Counted from the stretch's first letter, positions 26,910 to 35,896 are shown. The stretch is DNA of 64,000 bases from Bacillus weihaiensis (GCF_001889165.1 NZ_CP016020.1:1772501-1836500); one strand, 5' to 3'. A program made the numbers and translations. Notes: generated by a model not told the origin, from the letters alone.

Positions 26910-27362
26910 ATGCCAAGTGATTTATATCAAGTAGAAGTAAAGCTGCCGATACACGAGGTTTGGAATTTTGTCCGTGTCATTGACAACTGGGCCCCGCTTG
27001 TTCCTGGCTATATAAATCATGAGACCCTTAACGATCATGAATCCATTTGGCGATTCAAAACTGATATGGGGTTTATTAAGAAAAAAGTCGAGTTGAAGGT
27101 TATCATCACCAACTGGGATGAACCTTCTAAAGTAACATTCGAACTAGAGGGAATAAGTGAGAAGATTTCTGGAGATGGTTATTTCTTGGGAGAGGTTGTA
27201 GATTCTAAGACGACACTGATGAATGGCTATTTGAATCTTTCATCTGAAAGTAAATTGTCTAAGATGATTAATGCCAAATTAAAAAAGAATGTTTCTGAAA
27301 TGACAGAAGAATTAACAAAAGCAGTTGCGGAGAATTTAGTACAGCTAACCAATACTAGATAG
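26910..27362 (+). CDS. CoxG/SRPBCC family protein
   Basis: The start is ATG at 26910 after AAAGGGGAG. The 150-residue protein has the SRPBCC fold of the CoxG (carbon monoxide dehydrogenase subunit G) family: a first strand, then PIHEVWNFVRVIDNWAPLVP for the opening helix, and ISGDGYFLGEV in the sheet. A long C-terminal helix (KLKKNVSEMTEELTKAVAEN) closes the cavity. These proteins bind hydrophobic ligands or help assemble molybdenum enzymes. No carbon monoxide dehydrogenase genes are in the window, so a ligand-binding role is more likely than CO oxidation. Confidence 0.8.
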   Translation: MPSDLYQVEVKLPIHEVWNFVRVIDNWAPLVPGYINHETLNDHESIWRFKTDMGFIKKKVELKVIITNWDEPSKVTFELEGISEKISGDGYFLGEVVDSKTTLMNGYLNLSSESKLSKMINAKLKKNVSEMTEELTKAVAENLVQLTNTR

Positions 27363-27400
27363 TATAATAGGATGCTAAACAACACTATCTATATCGTTTA

Positions 27401-27475
27401 TTTGCGGGTAGTGAGAGCTTCCTCGACACGTTCATTCGTGAAGTCTTCCTTCCCGCACAAATCTTTTTCTAATTC
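27401..27475 (+). terminator. Hairpin terminator after the CoxG-like gene
   Basis: TTTGCGGG (27401-27408) pairs with CCCGCACAAA (27452-27461) at the base of a larger imperfect stem, followed by TCTTTTTCT. Confidence 0.6.
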
Positions 27476-27747
27476 CTTATTACTACCACGTGAATAGTTT
27501 ACCCTCGATTTAAAGAAAAGCAGTGATACTTAGTTTAGTACATGCTTATCCACAAAACTTCTTCTATTGAGCTTCAGCCCGTCAACTTACGCATTTTATT
27601 TGAATTTTACAAAATGTATAGACAGTTCAGACAAGTTAAAAGGGATAATTCCTCTAAAGAGAGAAAAAGTAAGGGCAAAACAAATCTTTTCTATTTGTCT
27701 AAGAATCGAGATATAATAAGAGAACTAAAAATGTGGAGATGATTTTT

Positions 27748-28371
27748 TTGTCATTAAAAATTAAGCTATATTACGATTATGTTTGTCCGTTCAGCTTTTT
27801 AGCTGGAAGAGCAATAGATCACGCAATGAAAGATAAAGAAATTGAACTAGACTGGATGCCATATGAAGTAGGAGCTGAATCTCTACGATTAACATATGAA
27901 TCATGGGAAAAGACTGTTCATCCTTTAGCGAGTGAAAGGGGGATTATTATAAAACGACCGACTATTCATCCTCAACCGACAACACATTTAGCCTTTGAAG
28001 GTTATTACTTTGCGAAAGAAAATAAAAAAGCGAATGAATATAATTTCAAAGTATTTCAGGCATTTTTTCAAGAGGATAAGAATATTAGCGATATAGACGT
28101 ACTAGCTAATATTGTGGATGACATTGGATTGGATCCACATTCATTTAAGAAAGCGGTTGAAACGAGAAAATACCAACACATTCATAGTCAGGCATTAGAA
28201 GAAACACGTAAAGAAAGAATCCAAGTAGCCCCAACAATAGAAGTAGGGAGTACTCGCTTAGAAGACTTTCATTCAATAGAAGAAATAGAAAAGCTAATAA
28301 CTCAAGACCATGTAAAGCCTAAACTTCAGATTTTAAGTAAGGGAATGTCCTGTGGTATGGATGGTTGTTAA
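27748..28371 (+). CDS. DsbA/FrnE-family thioredoxin-fold protein with CPFS site
   Basis: A 207-residue cytosolic protein with the DsbA-like fold: YYDYVCPFSFLAGRAI at the start and IQVAPTIEVGSTRLEDFHS with the cis-proline near residue 170. The redox site is CPFS rather than CxxC, so the resolving cysteine is missing at its usual place. The protein ends in SKGMSCGMDGC, whose two cysteines might substitute. GGAGATGAT then TTG at 27748 gives the best start; the ATG at 27733 overlaps that ribosome site. It could be a dithiol oxidoreductase, a glutathione- or bacillithiol-dependent isomerase, or a reductase. A second family member with a normal CPFC site is at 51279. Confidence 0.82.
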   Translation: MSLKIKLYYDYVCPFSFLAGRAIDHAMKDKEIELDWMPYEVGAESLRLTYESWEKTVHPLASERGIIIKRPTIHPQPTTHLAFEGYYFAKENKKANEYNFKVFQAFFQEDKNISDIDVLANIVDDIGLDPHSFKKAVETRKYQHIHSQALEETRKERIQVAPTIEVGSTRLEDFHSIEEIEKLITQDHVKPKLQILSKGMSCGMDGC

Positions 28372-28396
28372 AGGTATTTTTAAATAAAATATAAAC

Positions 28397-28431
28397 AAAA
28401 AAGCAGCCAATGTTCTTAAAGCTGCTTTTTT
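28397..28431 (+). terminator. Intrinsic terminator
   Basis: AAAAAAGCAGC (28397-28407) pairs with GCTGCTTTTTT (28421-28431), a perfect 11-bp stem with T-run. Confidence 0.9.
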
Positions 28432-29124
28432 GTATGTCTATGAGTATGTGTTATTGTGCTGTTTATGGCAAAAAAAGTGTCTATGATTGACTTCTAATCA
28501 TAATAGAATTTGGTTAATTATCGCTCCAGTTTTTATTATATTAGTATTCATATTGAAAAAATATGAAAGTGAGTGACCTGTTGAATATAACTTCAAGTGT
28601 TAAGAGCTTTAAATTTTCAAACATTGAACCTTGTATATTGAGTTTTTATATCACCCTTTTTTCTGACAAAGTTTTCAATTTTTTAACGAATTTTCTACCT
28701 TCCTTCGTCCTATTTAGACAAATCCAGTAGACTTCGACAAAGGATTTCAAATATTTTTTCTCTCGACATTTCACAAATAAGTATGATCGTTCTTTAAAAA
28801 GAACAATCATTTTGGCTTATGTTTATTAGTATAAAAGAATAGTATAATCCAATATTATTCTTTTACTTAGATGTCGAAGAGAAAGGAGATGTAATGAATA
28901 GAAATTGACGAATTATAGAATATTTTACAAAAAAATTACAAACTTGTTATTATATATTTATAGATAACTATTAAACTAAACTTGTTGATGTACATGAATA
29001 TGACTTTATTTTTAACTAATAACAGATTGAGTAGAACCTAAATTTAAAAGACTAGAAGTAGAGGGGAAATCATTCTCTTATTTGTTGTAATTTTAGAGTC
29101 TATCAAAGAAGGAGGAAAGGTTGG
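28432..29124. other. AT-rich intergenic region with a palindrome
   Basis: About 690 bases without a supported gene. The clearest structure is ATGATcGTTCTTT (28783-28795) with AAAGAACaATCAT (28798-28810), a 13-bp arm with one mismatch and a two-base centre. It could be an operator or hairpin in the long leader of the surface-protein gene. A strong GAAAGGAGATG at about 28880 is followed only by a four-codon frame. Confidence 0.45.
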
Positions 29125-30264
29125 ATGAAAAATTTGGTCAAAAAAACAATTGTTGGTGCGGTAGCATCCTGGCTACTTATATCACCGATAAGTACATATG
29201 GGGTAGCGAATCTATCCCAGTTTTCTTCAGAGGAAGGTGAGGATTTACATGTCGAGCTAATAGGGAGATACACTAGCGGAGCAGAAATTGGTCAAGGAGG
29301 TACAGAAATCGTTGCATATGATAAGGAAAATCAACACGTATTTTCTATAAATGGAGATCAAAATGCTGTCGAAATCCTTGATCTATCACAATTAAAAGAT
29401 GGGAAACAAGAAATACCGCTTCTAAAGCAAATTACATTAGCTGATTTAGGTGTTCCTGCATCAGATGTAACGAGTGTAGCAATACATCCAGATGGTCAAT
29501 TCTTTGCGGTATCAGCACCTTCAGTAAATAAAGTAGACCCGGGATTTGTCGTATTCCTTTCCTTAGAAGGAGATTACTTATCAAGTGTACAAGTTGGTTC
29601 CTTACCAGATATGATTACCTTTACACCTGATGGAGCCAAGCTTTTAGTTGCAAATGAAGGAGAGCCTAATGATGAGTATACAGTTAATCCAGAAGGCAGT
29701 ATAAGTGTTATAGACGTAAAAGAGGGTGTCGAAGGATTAACAAATGCTTCTGTTTCTACAATTAGATTTACAGATGACGTCATTGATTCTGATGTTAGGA
29801 AGGTGAGAGAAGATCATACATATGCTGAGAATTTAGAGCCTGAATACATTGTCATTGATGATAAAAGTCAATTTGCTTATGTAGCTCTGCAAGAGAATAA
29901 CGCCATCGCGATAATAGATATCTCCAATCAAAAGGTACTTACTGTTAAGAGCCTTGGTTATAAGGATTATTCAATCACTGAAAATCAGCTTGATGCTTCA
30001 AATAAAGATGATGAAATAAATATACAAAATTGGCCCGTTTTATCCATGTATCAGCCTGATGGATTAGCCTCTTATACTGTTGATAGCAAAACATATATTT
30101 TATCAGCGAATGAAGGTGATTCTCAAAATTACAAGGGATTTTCTGAAGAAGAAAGAGTAAATGATTTAAAGGAGAATTATGAACTAAATGCAGACTTGTT
30201 TGAAGGATATACACAGGAAATGCTTGATAAGATGATTCTTGATGGTTTATTTGAAGAAGACTAA
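29125..30264 (+). CDS. N-terminal part of choice-of-anchor I surface protein (ends at in-frame stop)
   Basis: A 379-residue product if translation stops at the TAA at 30262-30264. It starts at ATG 29125 after AAGGAGG, with a signal peptide (MKNLVKKTIVGAVASWLLIS) and the first blades of a beta-propeller. See the full-length pseudogene entry for the argument that this is one interrupted gene. Confidence 0.75.
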   Translation: MKNLVKKTIVGAVASWLLISPISTYGVANLSQFSSEEGEDLHVELIGRYTSGAEIGQGGTEIVAYDKENQHVFSINGDQNAVEILDLSQLKDGKQEIPLLKQITLADLGVPASDVTSVAIHPDGQFFAVSAPSVNKVDPGFVVFLSLEGDYLSSVQVGSLPDMITFTPDGAKLLVANEGEPNDEYTVNPEGSISVIDVKEGVEGLTNASVSTIRFTDDVIDSDVRKVREDHTYAENLEPEYIVIDDKSQFAYVALQENNAIAIIDISNQKVLTVKSLGYKDYSITENQLDASNKDDEINIQNWPVLSMYQPDGLASYTVDSKTYILSANEGDSQNYKGFSEEERVNDLKENYELNADLFEGYTQEMLDKMILDGLFEED

Positions 30265-30303
30265 TTAGGTAGACTTCTTACTACAAGTTCCGCACCCAAA
30301 AAT

Positions 30304-31179
30304 ATGAATAATAAATATGAAGCAATTTATAGTTTCGGGGCCCGTTCCTTCTCTATTTGGGACGCTCATACACTTAATCAAGTGTATGATAGCGGATCTG
30401 ATTTTGAAAATATCACTTCCACTGTATATGGGAAAGATTTCTTTAATTCTAATAATGATGAGAATGCGTTTGATTCACGAAGCGATGATAAAGGGCCTGA
30501 GCCTGAATCAGTAATAGTTGGAAATGTACAAGGGCAAAACTATGCTTTTATTGGTCTTGAACGTGTTGGTGGAATAATGATGTATGATATAAGCGATCCA
30601 GAAGCTCCAAAATTTACGAAATACTTTTCTAGTCGTATTTTCACTACTGAGAAGGACGTAACACTTGAAAGTGGAGATAGCGCTCCTGAAGGTTTAACCT
30701 TTATTCCTGCAGAGTTTAGCCCAACAGGTCAAAATCTTCTGTTGGCTGCCCATGAAATTACAGGGACAATCGCTGCGTATCAAGTTGGAATTGAAGTGCC
30801 TGATGAGCCTGTTGATAATTCAAATGAAGACTCGGATGAAGAGACTGATGAGAACTCAACGCCACCACCAAGTTCAAATCCAAATGAGAATTCAAACGAT
30901 CAATCAGATTCAAAAGAAAATCCTTCTTCAGATCAAGAATCTGAAAATCAACACGAGAATGTTTTAAACGAAGAGGAAGAAGAAGTAACTAGTGAGAGTA
31001 AAGAAAATAATGTGAATGTTAATGACGTACCTAAGAAAGAAGAAATAAATAATAAAATGGCCACAGAAGGACATAAATTACCTAATACAGCGACGAAGAA
31101 TGATCAATATCTCGTAATAGGATTGCTTATCTTCATAATTGGTTTTTACTTAAAGCGAAAAGGTAAGCTGGAAGCTTGA
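30304..31179 (+). CDS. C-terminal part of choice-of-anchor I surface protein with LPXTG anchor
   Basis: The 291-codon frame after the stop begins at ATG 30304 but has no ribosome site and no signal peptide, so independent expression is unlikely. It carries the last propeller blades, a low-complexity acidic wall region (about residues 165-255) and the LPNTA sorting signal with membrane helix and basic tail. Confidence 0.6.
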   Translation: MNNKYEAIYSFGARSFSIWDAHTLNQVYDSGSDFENITSTVYGKDFFNSNNDENAFDSRSDDKGPEPESVIVGNVQGQNYAFIGLERVGGIMMYDISDPEAPKFTKYFSSRIFTTEKDVTLESGDSAPEGLTFIPAEFSPTGQNLLLAAHEITGTIAAYQVGIEVPDEPVDNSNEDSDEETDENSTPPPSSNPNENSNDQSDSKENPSSDQESENQHENVLNEEEEEVTSESKENNVNVNDVPKKEEINNKMATEGHKLPNTATKNDQYLVIGLLIFIIGFYLKRKGKLEA

Positions 31180-31313
31180 TTCAAACAAACATCCTCTATG
31201 TAAACCGTGTTGCTATAATTGTCTTCTTAAGAATAAAGTATACTTCATATGATAAAGCGTGGTAACAAAGAAAGGAAAGAGCCTTACCTCATCAATTGAA
31301 ATATGTAATGGAA

Positions 31314-31345
31314 AAAGAAGCACTGTGGTATAGGTGCTTCTTTAA
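31314..31345 (+). terminator. Intrinsic terminator after the surface-protein gene
   Basis: AAAGAAGCAC (31314-31323) pairs perfectly with GTGCTTCTTT (31334-31343). The T-run is short. Confidence 0.7.
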
Positions 31346-31636
31346 GTGTGTATTCTATCTGCCATCTAAAAGGAAAAACTGGGTCGAAGTAAATTCTATC
31401 CAATCAACGTGTAATTCTATATAAAAATAATTTTTTATTATGATTATTTTGAATCTTTTGTCGAAAAACGGTTGTTATTTTCATCCTTCTAGTTATAAAA
31501 TAGGTTAATATAGATTTTATATAATTGCTGGCAAGTTTCTTGTAAGAGTAAATGATTATGAATCATAATTCTTTCTTTTATAGATAAGCTATATGAAGAT
31601 GAATTAGAGCTAATTTTAGAGGTGGGAGAGTTTAAA
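31346..31636 (+). promoter_or_regulatory. Leader region of the branched-chain aminotransferase gene
   Basis: About 290 AT-rich bases with no gene. In Bacillus this type of gene is often controlled by CodY. A loosely matching A/T palindrome (CTTTTGTCGAAAAAC near 31455) is present but too weak to call an operator. No T-box core motif is visible. Confidence 0.3.
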
Positions 31637-32707
31637 ATGACGACAAATATTCAGATTACGTTAAGTGAAGAAAGAAAAGAAAAACCACAACCAGAACAGC
31701 TGGAATTTGGTCGGATTTTTACTGATCATATGTTTGTAATGGACTACAGCCCACAAAAGGGGTGGCATGATGCACGAATTGAGCCGTTTGAACCTATTAC
31801 GTTAAGCCCTGCTTCCATGGTGTTTCACTATGGTCAGACTGTATTTGAAGGCTTAAAGGCTTACCGAACTTCTGATGATAAAGTTTTATTATTTAGACCT
31901 GAAAAGAATATGGAACGGCTAAATTTATCAAATGAGCGCCTTTGTATTCCAGAAATTGATGGTGAATTTGTCATTGAAGCCTTAAAAAAGTTAGTATCGA
32001 TTGATAAAGAGTGGATTCCAACCACAGAGGGAACCTCTTTATATATTAGACCATTTATCATCCCGACAGAATATTATTTAGGTGTTGCACCTTCTAAGTT
32101 CTACAAACTTATGATTATCCTTTCCCCAGTAGGATCTTACTACAAAGAGGGCATTCATCCTGTCAAGATCTTTGTAGAAAACCAATATGTACGTGCGGTT
32201 GATGGGGGAACAGGTAAGGCGAAAACAGGTGGGAATTATGCATCTAGTCTAAAAGCACAAGAGGAAGCGGCTAAAAAAGGCTATTCACAGGTTTTGTGGC
32301 TTGATGGGATTGAGAAGAAATATGTAGAAGAAGTAGGAAGTATGAATATCTTCTTTAAGATAAATGGAGAGGTTGTAACACCAGAAATAAATGGTAGTAT
32401 TCTAGAAGGTGTAACGAGAAACTCCATCATTCAAATGCTGAAATATTGGAATATTCCTGTGAAAGAGAAGCGAATTTCAATGGAAGAAGTGTATGATGCT
32501 TATAAAGAAGGGGTATTAGAGGAGGCTTTTGGAACTGGTACGGCAGCTGTTATCTCTCCTATAGGGGAATTCTACTATAAAGAAGAGAAGATGATAATTA
32601 ATAAAGGGCAAACTGGTGACGTTTCAAAAAAATTATATGATACACTGACAGGTATTCAAAAGGGTACAGAAGAAGATGTATTTGGATGGGTAACGGAAGT
32701 GAAATAA
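31637..32707 (+). CDS. ilvE: Branched-chain amino acid aminotransferase
   Basis: A 356-residue PLP enzyme (fold type IV) that interconverts leucine, isoleucine and valine with their 2-oxo acids. It resembles B. subtilis YwaA/IlvK along its whole length: FGRIFTDHMFVMDY at the N-terminus, VFHYGQTVFEGLKAYR with the substrate loop, and GGTGKAKTGGNYASS with the PLP lysine at about residue 196. GSMNIFF, then EEAFGTGTAAVISPIG at the cofactor phosphate site, complete it. The ATG at 31637 is chosen over an upstream GTG because GAGGTGGGAG lies between. It stands alone, so it serves the general branched-chain pool; a CodY link is inference. Confidence 0.94.
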   Translation: MTTNIQITLSEERKEKPQPEQLEFGRIFTDHMFVMDYSPQKGWHDARIEPFEPITLSPASMVFHYGQTVFEGLKAYRTSDDKVLLFRPEKNMERLNLSNERLCIPEIDGEFVIEALKKLVSIDKEWIPTTEGTSLYIRPFIIPTEYYLGVAPSKFYKLMIILSPVGSYYKEGIHPVKIFVENQYVRAVDGGTGKAKTGGNYASSLKAQEEAAKKGYSQVLWLDGIEKKYVEEVGSMNIFFKINGEVVTPEINGSILEGVTRNSIIQMLKYWNIPVKEKRISMEEVYDAYKEGVLEEAFGTGTAAVISPIGEFYYKEEKMIINKGQTGDVSKKLYDTLTGIQKGTEEDVFGWVTEVK

Positions 32708-32716
32708 CGTTTTCTT

Positions 32717-32752
32717 AAAAAGCGCTCAAGCATGTATGTTTGGGCGTTTTAA
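32717..32752 (+). terminator. Intrinsic terminator of ilvE
   Basis: AAAAAGCGCTCAAG pairs, with G-U pairs, with GTTTGGGCGTTTT. Confidence 0.7.
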
Positions 32753-33257
32753 TATAGAACGAAAAATCAATAGAATGACTATTTTGCTAATAAATCCCAT
32801 CAAGTTAGGATATGAGTACTCCTCATAAAAAAGGGGAAATTACACATTATTTATAAAAAATTGTGAGCAATCTAAACCTAAAGGTAAAGACGTTCGCATG
32901 CAGTTATTGTCATGGGTCAGCGCGGTTTAGACTGTCATAATATGATAAGGCGATAGTCGGACGTCTGGTGCTCGATTTAATTACTTTGGAAAGGATAAAA
33001 TGCATCGCTTGTAAGTGCTGACAAAGCCACCCTGCCCTTTTGTTTTTACCGATACAGGAACTTAACAACATTAGTTTGTGAAAGAAACTTTTTAGCCATC
33101 AAATACGTCATATTAGGAGAAGAATTAGAGTGTATTTTAAGGTAATTTTTAACAATGATTCTTCATTTTTTGCTACAATAATGAATATATAGTTATGATT
33201 ACCTTTTTCGGCGTGAAACAATGGGGATTAATTACTTAGAGAAATGTGGGAGATACG
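32753..33257. other. Intergenic region with possible structured RNA
   Basis: About 500 bases without a supported gene. A GC-richer part (about 32870-33050) contains an 8-bp inverted repeat TCTAAACC (32871-32878) / GGTTTAGA (32934-32941). It also contains GACGT...ACGTC further out and a final ACAAAG...CTTTTGT followed by TTTTTA. The pattern could be a small RNA ending in a terminator or a decayed repeat. It matches no riboswitch I know. Confidence 0.35.
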
Positions 33258-34178
33258 ATGCACAAAAAATATGTTTCTTCAATTCTATGTGTTTTTATGT
33301 TGGTGGGGTGTGAATCATTAAATGGTAGTAGTGGTCAAGAAGAGATATTAGAGGTTAAAGAAATACAATCTCGGAATATTCAAATAGCTAGTAAAAATGT
33401 AGAGTACGCGATTGATTTGATTCATCCTCTATCAAAGGAAATATTACTGACCTATACTCCTTCAGAAGGAGCACATAATGAAGCTGAACTTGAAAAACTT
33501 GCAAGGTCTCTTGGAAAGCAACTGGATCAACCAATGGTTCCAGTTAAACGAAATAGTAATGGTAAACTTACAAATGGTCAAAGTCGAATAATTCTTCACG
33601 AAGCTGAGTTAGTGACTCTCTTGAAAATGCCCAAGGCGCTGGAACGAACAATTGAATTACCAATGGATATCACAGAACCAAATGTTACTGAAGCCGTATC
33701 AAGTATTGTTGATCAACAGGTTATTGGAGCATATAAAACATCTTTTAATCCTGGGGTAAAGGGTCGAACAGAAAATATTGCACTTTCTGCAAATGAAATT
33801 AATCAAATAATACTTGGTCCTGGTGATCGCTTTTATTTTAATTTAGTAGTCGGAGAAAGAACTCCTGAACGAGGGTATCAAAAGGCAATGGAAATTGTCG
33901 ACAAAGAATTTGTTGAGGGAATTGGTGGAGGTATTTGTCAAACTTCTTCGACATTATACAATGCAGTAGCAAATGCAGGGTTAGAAATCATTGAGGTTCA
34001 CTCGCATTCTAGATCGATCGGGTACGTTCCTGCAGGGAAGGATGCAACCGTTTCTTGGAATGGACCTGACTTTAAATTTATGAATAATAAAGATTATCCT
34101 GTTATGCTAAAAACAATAGTTGACAGATCTGCAGGTACAATTGAAGTGCAAGTAACGGCTCCAAAAAAGGCAGTTTAG
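33258..34178 (+). CDS. VanW family lipoprotein (YoaR-like)
   Basis: A 306-residue predicted lipoprotein. The ATG at 33258 follows GGGAGA, and the lipobox is MLVGCES, giving an acylated cysteine near residue 18. A G5/PG-binding-like middle region precedes the VanW domain (from about residue 175). That domain has the family signature RTENIALSANEINQIILGPG, GYQKAMEIVDKEFVEGIGGG, then CQTSSTLYNAVANAGLEI and HSHSRSIGYVPAGKDATVSW. VanW proteins are named for vancomycin clusters but their biochemical role is unknown; a peptidoglycan-facing function is likely. No van genes are near, so it should not be read as a resistance marker. Confidence 0.9.
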   Translation: MHKKYVSSILCVFMLVGCESLNGSSGQEEILEVKEIQSRNIQIASKNVEYAIDLIHPLSKEILLTYTPSEGAHNEAELEKLARSLGKQLDQPMVPVKRNSNGKLTNGQSRIILHEAELVTLLKMPKALERTIELPMDITEPNVTEAVSSIVDQQVIGAYKTSFNPGVKGRTENIALSANEINQIILGPGDRFYFNLVVGERTPERGYQKAMEIVDKEFVEGIGGGICQTSSTLYNAVANAGLEIIEVHSHSRSIGYVPAGKDATVSWNGPDFKFMNNKDYPVMLKTIVDRSAGTIEVQVTAPKKAV

Positions 34179-34200
34179 TGACGAATACTTAGTGGTGGTG

Positions 34201-34236
34201 CTAGCAAACAAGATTTCATTGTTTGCTAGTTTTTTT
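34201..34236 (+). terminator. Intrinsic terminator
   Basis: CTAGCAAACAA (34201-34211) pairs perfectly with TTGTTTGCTAG (34219-34229), followed by seven T. Confidence 0.92.
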
Positions 34237-34439
34237 GTTATGAGAGAGGTGACGTTAAGTAAAGATCTTTAGAGATTTTCCCTAAAAAAACTGAATAAAA
34301 TTTTGAAGGGTCTAACGTTAAGCTCTACGTAGTCACATAGGACTCTTAAAAAGAAATAAATTATAAGAACCACCTCCCATGAAGCTTTATTTTTTAGTAA
34401 GATAGAAGATATTGCTGAAGTGAAGAAAGGAAATGACAA

Positions 34440-35261
34440 ATGACATATAAAATGATTGTCCTAGATTTAGATGATACATTATTACAAGATGACCATACGA
34501 TTTCACTAAACACTAAGAATTCGTTAATGAAGGCGCAAGAATTGGGAGTAAAAGTTGTGTTAGCATCAGGACGCCCAACTTACGGTATGAAACACATAGC
34601 CAAAGAATTAGAGTTAGAGAGATTTGGTAGTTATATTCTTTCATTTAATGGAGGCAAAATTATCAATTGCCAAACGGAGGAAGAAATGTTTAGTAGTACA
34701 CTTACACCTGAAGCTGTCCATCAGTTAGACGCTATTAGTAAAAGGGAGGAAGTTTATATCCATACGTATGTAGGAGATGACATTGTAACAGAAACAGAGA
34801 ATCCTTATACAACGATTGAGTCAGAGTTAACTGGATTACCTGTAAAAGTGGTTCCTTCGTTTGTATCGGAAGTAACTAGCCCTGTTGTTAAAGTACTTAT
34901 GGTTGAAGCTCCTGAAAAGTTAAAATTAGTTGAAGAAAAACTTCAACAAGAACTTGATGCTGAATTTAGTATCATGCGCTCTAAACCGTTTTTCCTAGAA
35001 TTTACAGAAAAAGGTGTGACAAAAGGGACAAGTCTTCATCACCTCATTCAAGTATGTGGAATAAAGCAAGAAGAAGTGATTGCTATTGGAGATAGCTATA
35101 ATGATCTCTCTATGATCGAATTTGCAGGATTAGGTGTAGCTATGGGAAATGCCCCAGAGGATATTAAAAAAATAGCAAATTACGTAACGGATACAAATAT
35201 GAACGATGGAGTAGCAAAAGTGGTTGAAGAATTTATTTTCAACAAAAAAGTCTTGGTTTAA
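34440..35261 (+). CDS. Cof-type HAD-IIB phosphatase
   Basis: A 273-residue HAD hydrolase of the Cof subfamily, which dephosphorylates sugar phosphates, FMN or PLP in the cytosol. Motif I is LDLDDTLLQDD with the nucleophilic aspartate, motif II is VLASGRP, motif III is the lysine in the TEKGVTKGTSL region, and motif IV is AIGDSYNDLSMIEFAG. The IIB cap lies between about residues 85 and 185. GAAAGGA precedes the ATG. Members of this family are promiscuous, so no substrate is assigned. A GNAT gene follows after a short terminator. Confidence 0.9.
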   Translation: MTYKMIVLDLDDTLLQDDHTISLNTKNSLMKAQELGVKVVLASGRPTYGMKHIAKELELERFGSYILSFNGGKIINCQTEEEMFSSTLTPEAVHQLDAISKREEVYIHTYVGDDIVTETENPYTTIESELTGLPVKVVPSFVSEVTSPVVKVLMVEAPEKLKLVEEKLQQELDAEFSIMRSKPFFLEFTEKGVTKGTSLHHLIQVCGIKQEEVIAIGDSYNDLSMIEFAGLGVAMGNAPEDIKKIANYVTDTNMNDGVAKVVEEFIFNKKVLV

Positions 35262-35267
35262 TAAGAA

Positions 35268-35306
35268 AGATACGGCATTGACATAAATAGTCTTGTCGTA
35301 TTTTTA
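35268..35306 (+). terminator. Terminator between HAD and GNAT genes
   Basis: ATACGGCA (35270-35277) pairs with TGTCGTAT (35294-35301) and runs into five T. Confidence 0.65.
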
Positions 35307-35334
35307 CTAAGTTTACGGAGAAGGTGGCTAATTA

Positions 35335-35796
35335 ATGAAAATAACTATATCTAAAGATTTTGAAACGATTGCACGGTTGAATAAATCGATTCATGATATT
35401 CATGCCAAACTTTATCCTGAATATTTTAAGCCATATGAAGAAAATGAGATAAAGGCAACATTCGAAAAGCTTATTCAGAATGAGCATTTTATGTTCTTTA
35501 TCCTTGAGGAAAAAGAGCAAACGATCGGGTATATATGGATAGAAATAAGAGATTTTCCTGAAAATGCATTTAAAATGGGCTATCAATCTATTTACCTTCA
35601 TCAAATTAGTTTAATAGAAGCTGAAAGAAAAAAGGGGTATGGTACTCTTATAATGAAATATATAGAAGACTTAGCAAAAAAACTAGAAATTGATCTTATT
35701 GAACTAGACTATTGGGTAGATAATAAAGTGGCTGAATGTTTTTATGAAAAAAACCATTTTGTAAAGTACAGAGAATTTGTACATAAGAGAATTTAA
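35335..35796 (+). CDS. GNAT family N-acetyltransferase
   Basis: A 153-residue single-domain acetyltransferase. The GNAT motif A is clear: IYLHQISLIEAERKKGYGTL, where the R/K-x-G-Y-G loop binds the acetyl-CoA pyrophosphate, followed by MKYIEDLAKKLEIDLIELDY and the C-terminal FYEKNHFVKYREF. An FILEEKEQTIGYIWIEI beta-hairpin precedes it. GGAGAAGGTGG lies before the ATG. The acceptor (protein, amine or antibiotic) cannot be inferred, and no resistance gene neighbours suggest one. Confidence 0.85.
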   Translation: MKITISKDFETIARLNKSIHDIHAKLYPEYFKPYEENEIKATFEKLIQNEHFMFFILEEKEQTIGYIWIEIRDFPENAFKMGYQSIYLHQISLIEAERKKGYGTLIMKYIEDLAKKLEIDLIELDYWVDNKVAECFYEKNHFVKYREFVHKRI

Positions 35797-35896
35797 GGGA
35801 AGCTATCTTATATTATTCATAGTAGTTATCATTCTTCTCCTTTTTGGTCGTAAAATAGCCCGAAACAAAAGAAACGGTATATTTGAGGTGTAAGAC

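Larger units (their letters stand above)
29125..31179 (+). pseudogene. Choice-of-anchor I family LPXTG cell-wall protein interrupted by one nonsense codon
   Basis: One continuous frame of 684 codons is broken only by TAA at 30262-30264. Upstream lie a signal peptide and beta-propeller repeats (DVTSVAIHPDGQFFAVSAPS, PDMITFTPDGAKLLVANEGE) that define the choice-of-anchor I family, whose relatives include phytase- and alkaline-phosphatase-like surface proteins. Downstream in the same frame come LGRLLTTSSAPKN, then YEAIYSFGARSFSIWD and further propeller sequence. A serine/asparagine/glutamate-rich wall-spanning region and a complete sortase signal (KLPNTA, hydrophobic helix, KRKGK) follow. The family usually has glutamine or another polar residue before LGRL, so CAA to TAA is the simplest cause. 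Without readthrough the secreted part would lose its wall anchor. Confidence 0.82.

Noticed and set aside
27542-27742. 66-codon open frame before the DsbA-like gene
   Set aside because: No ribosome site, odd composition and overlap with the next start. Probably chance.
33258-34178. Reading the VanW protein as vancomycin resistance
   Set aside because: No vanA/B/H/X/Y/S/R genes are present; VanW-domain lipoproteins are common in Bacillaceae.
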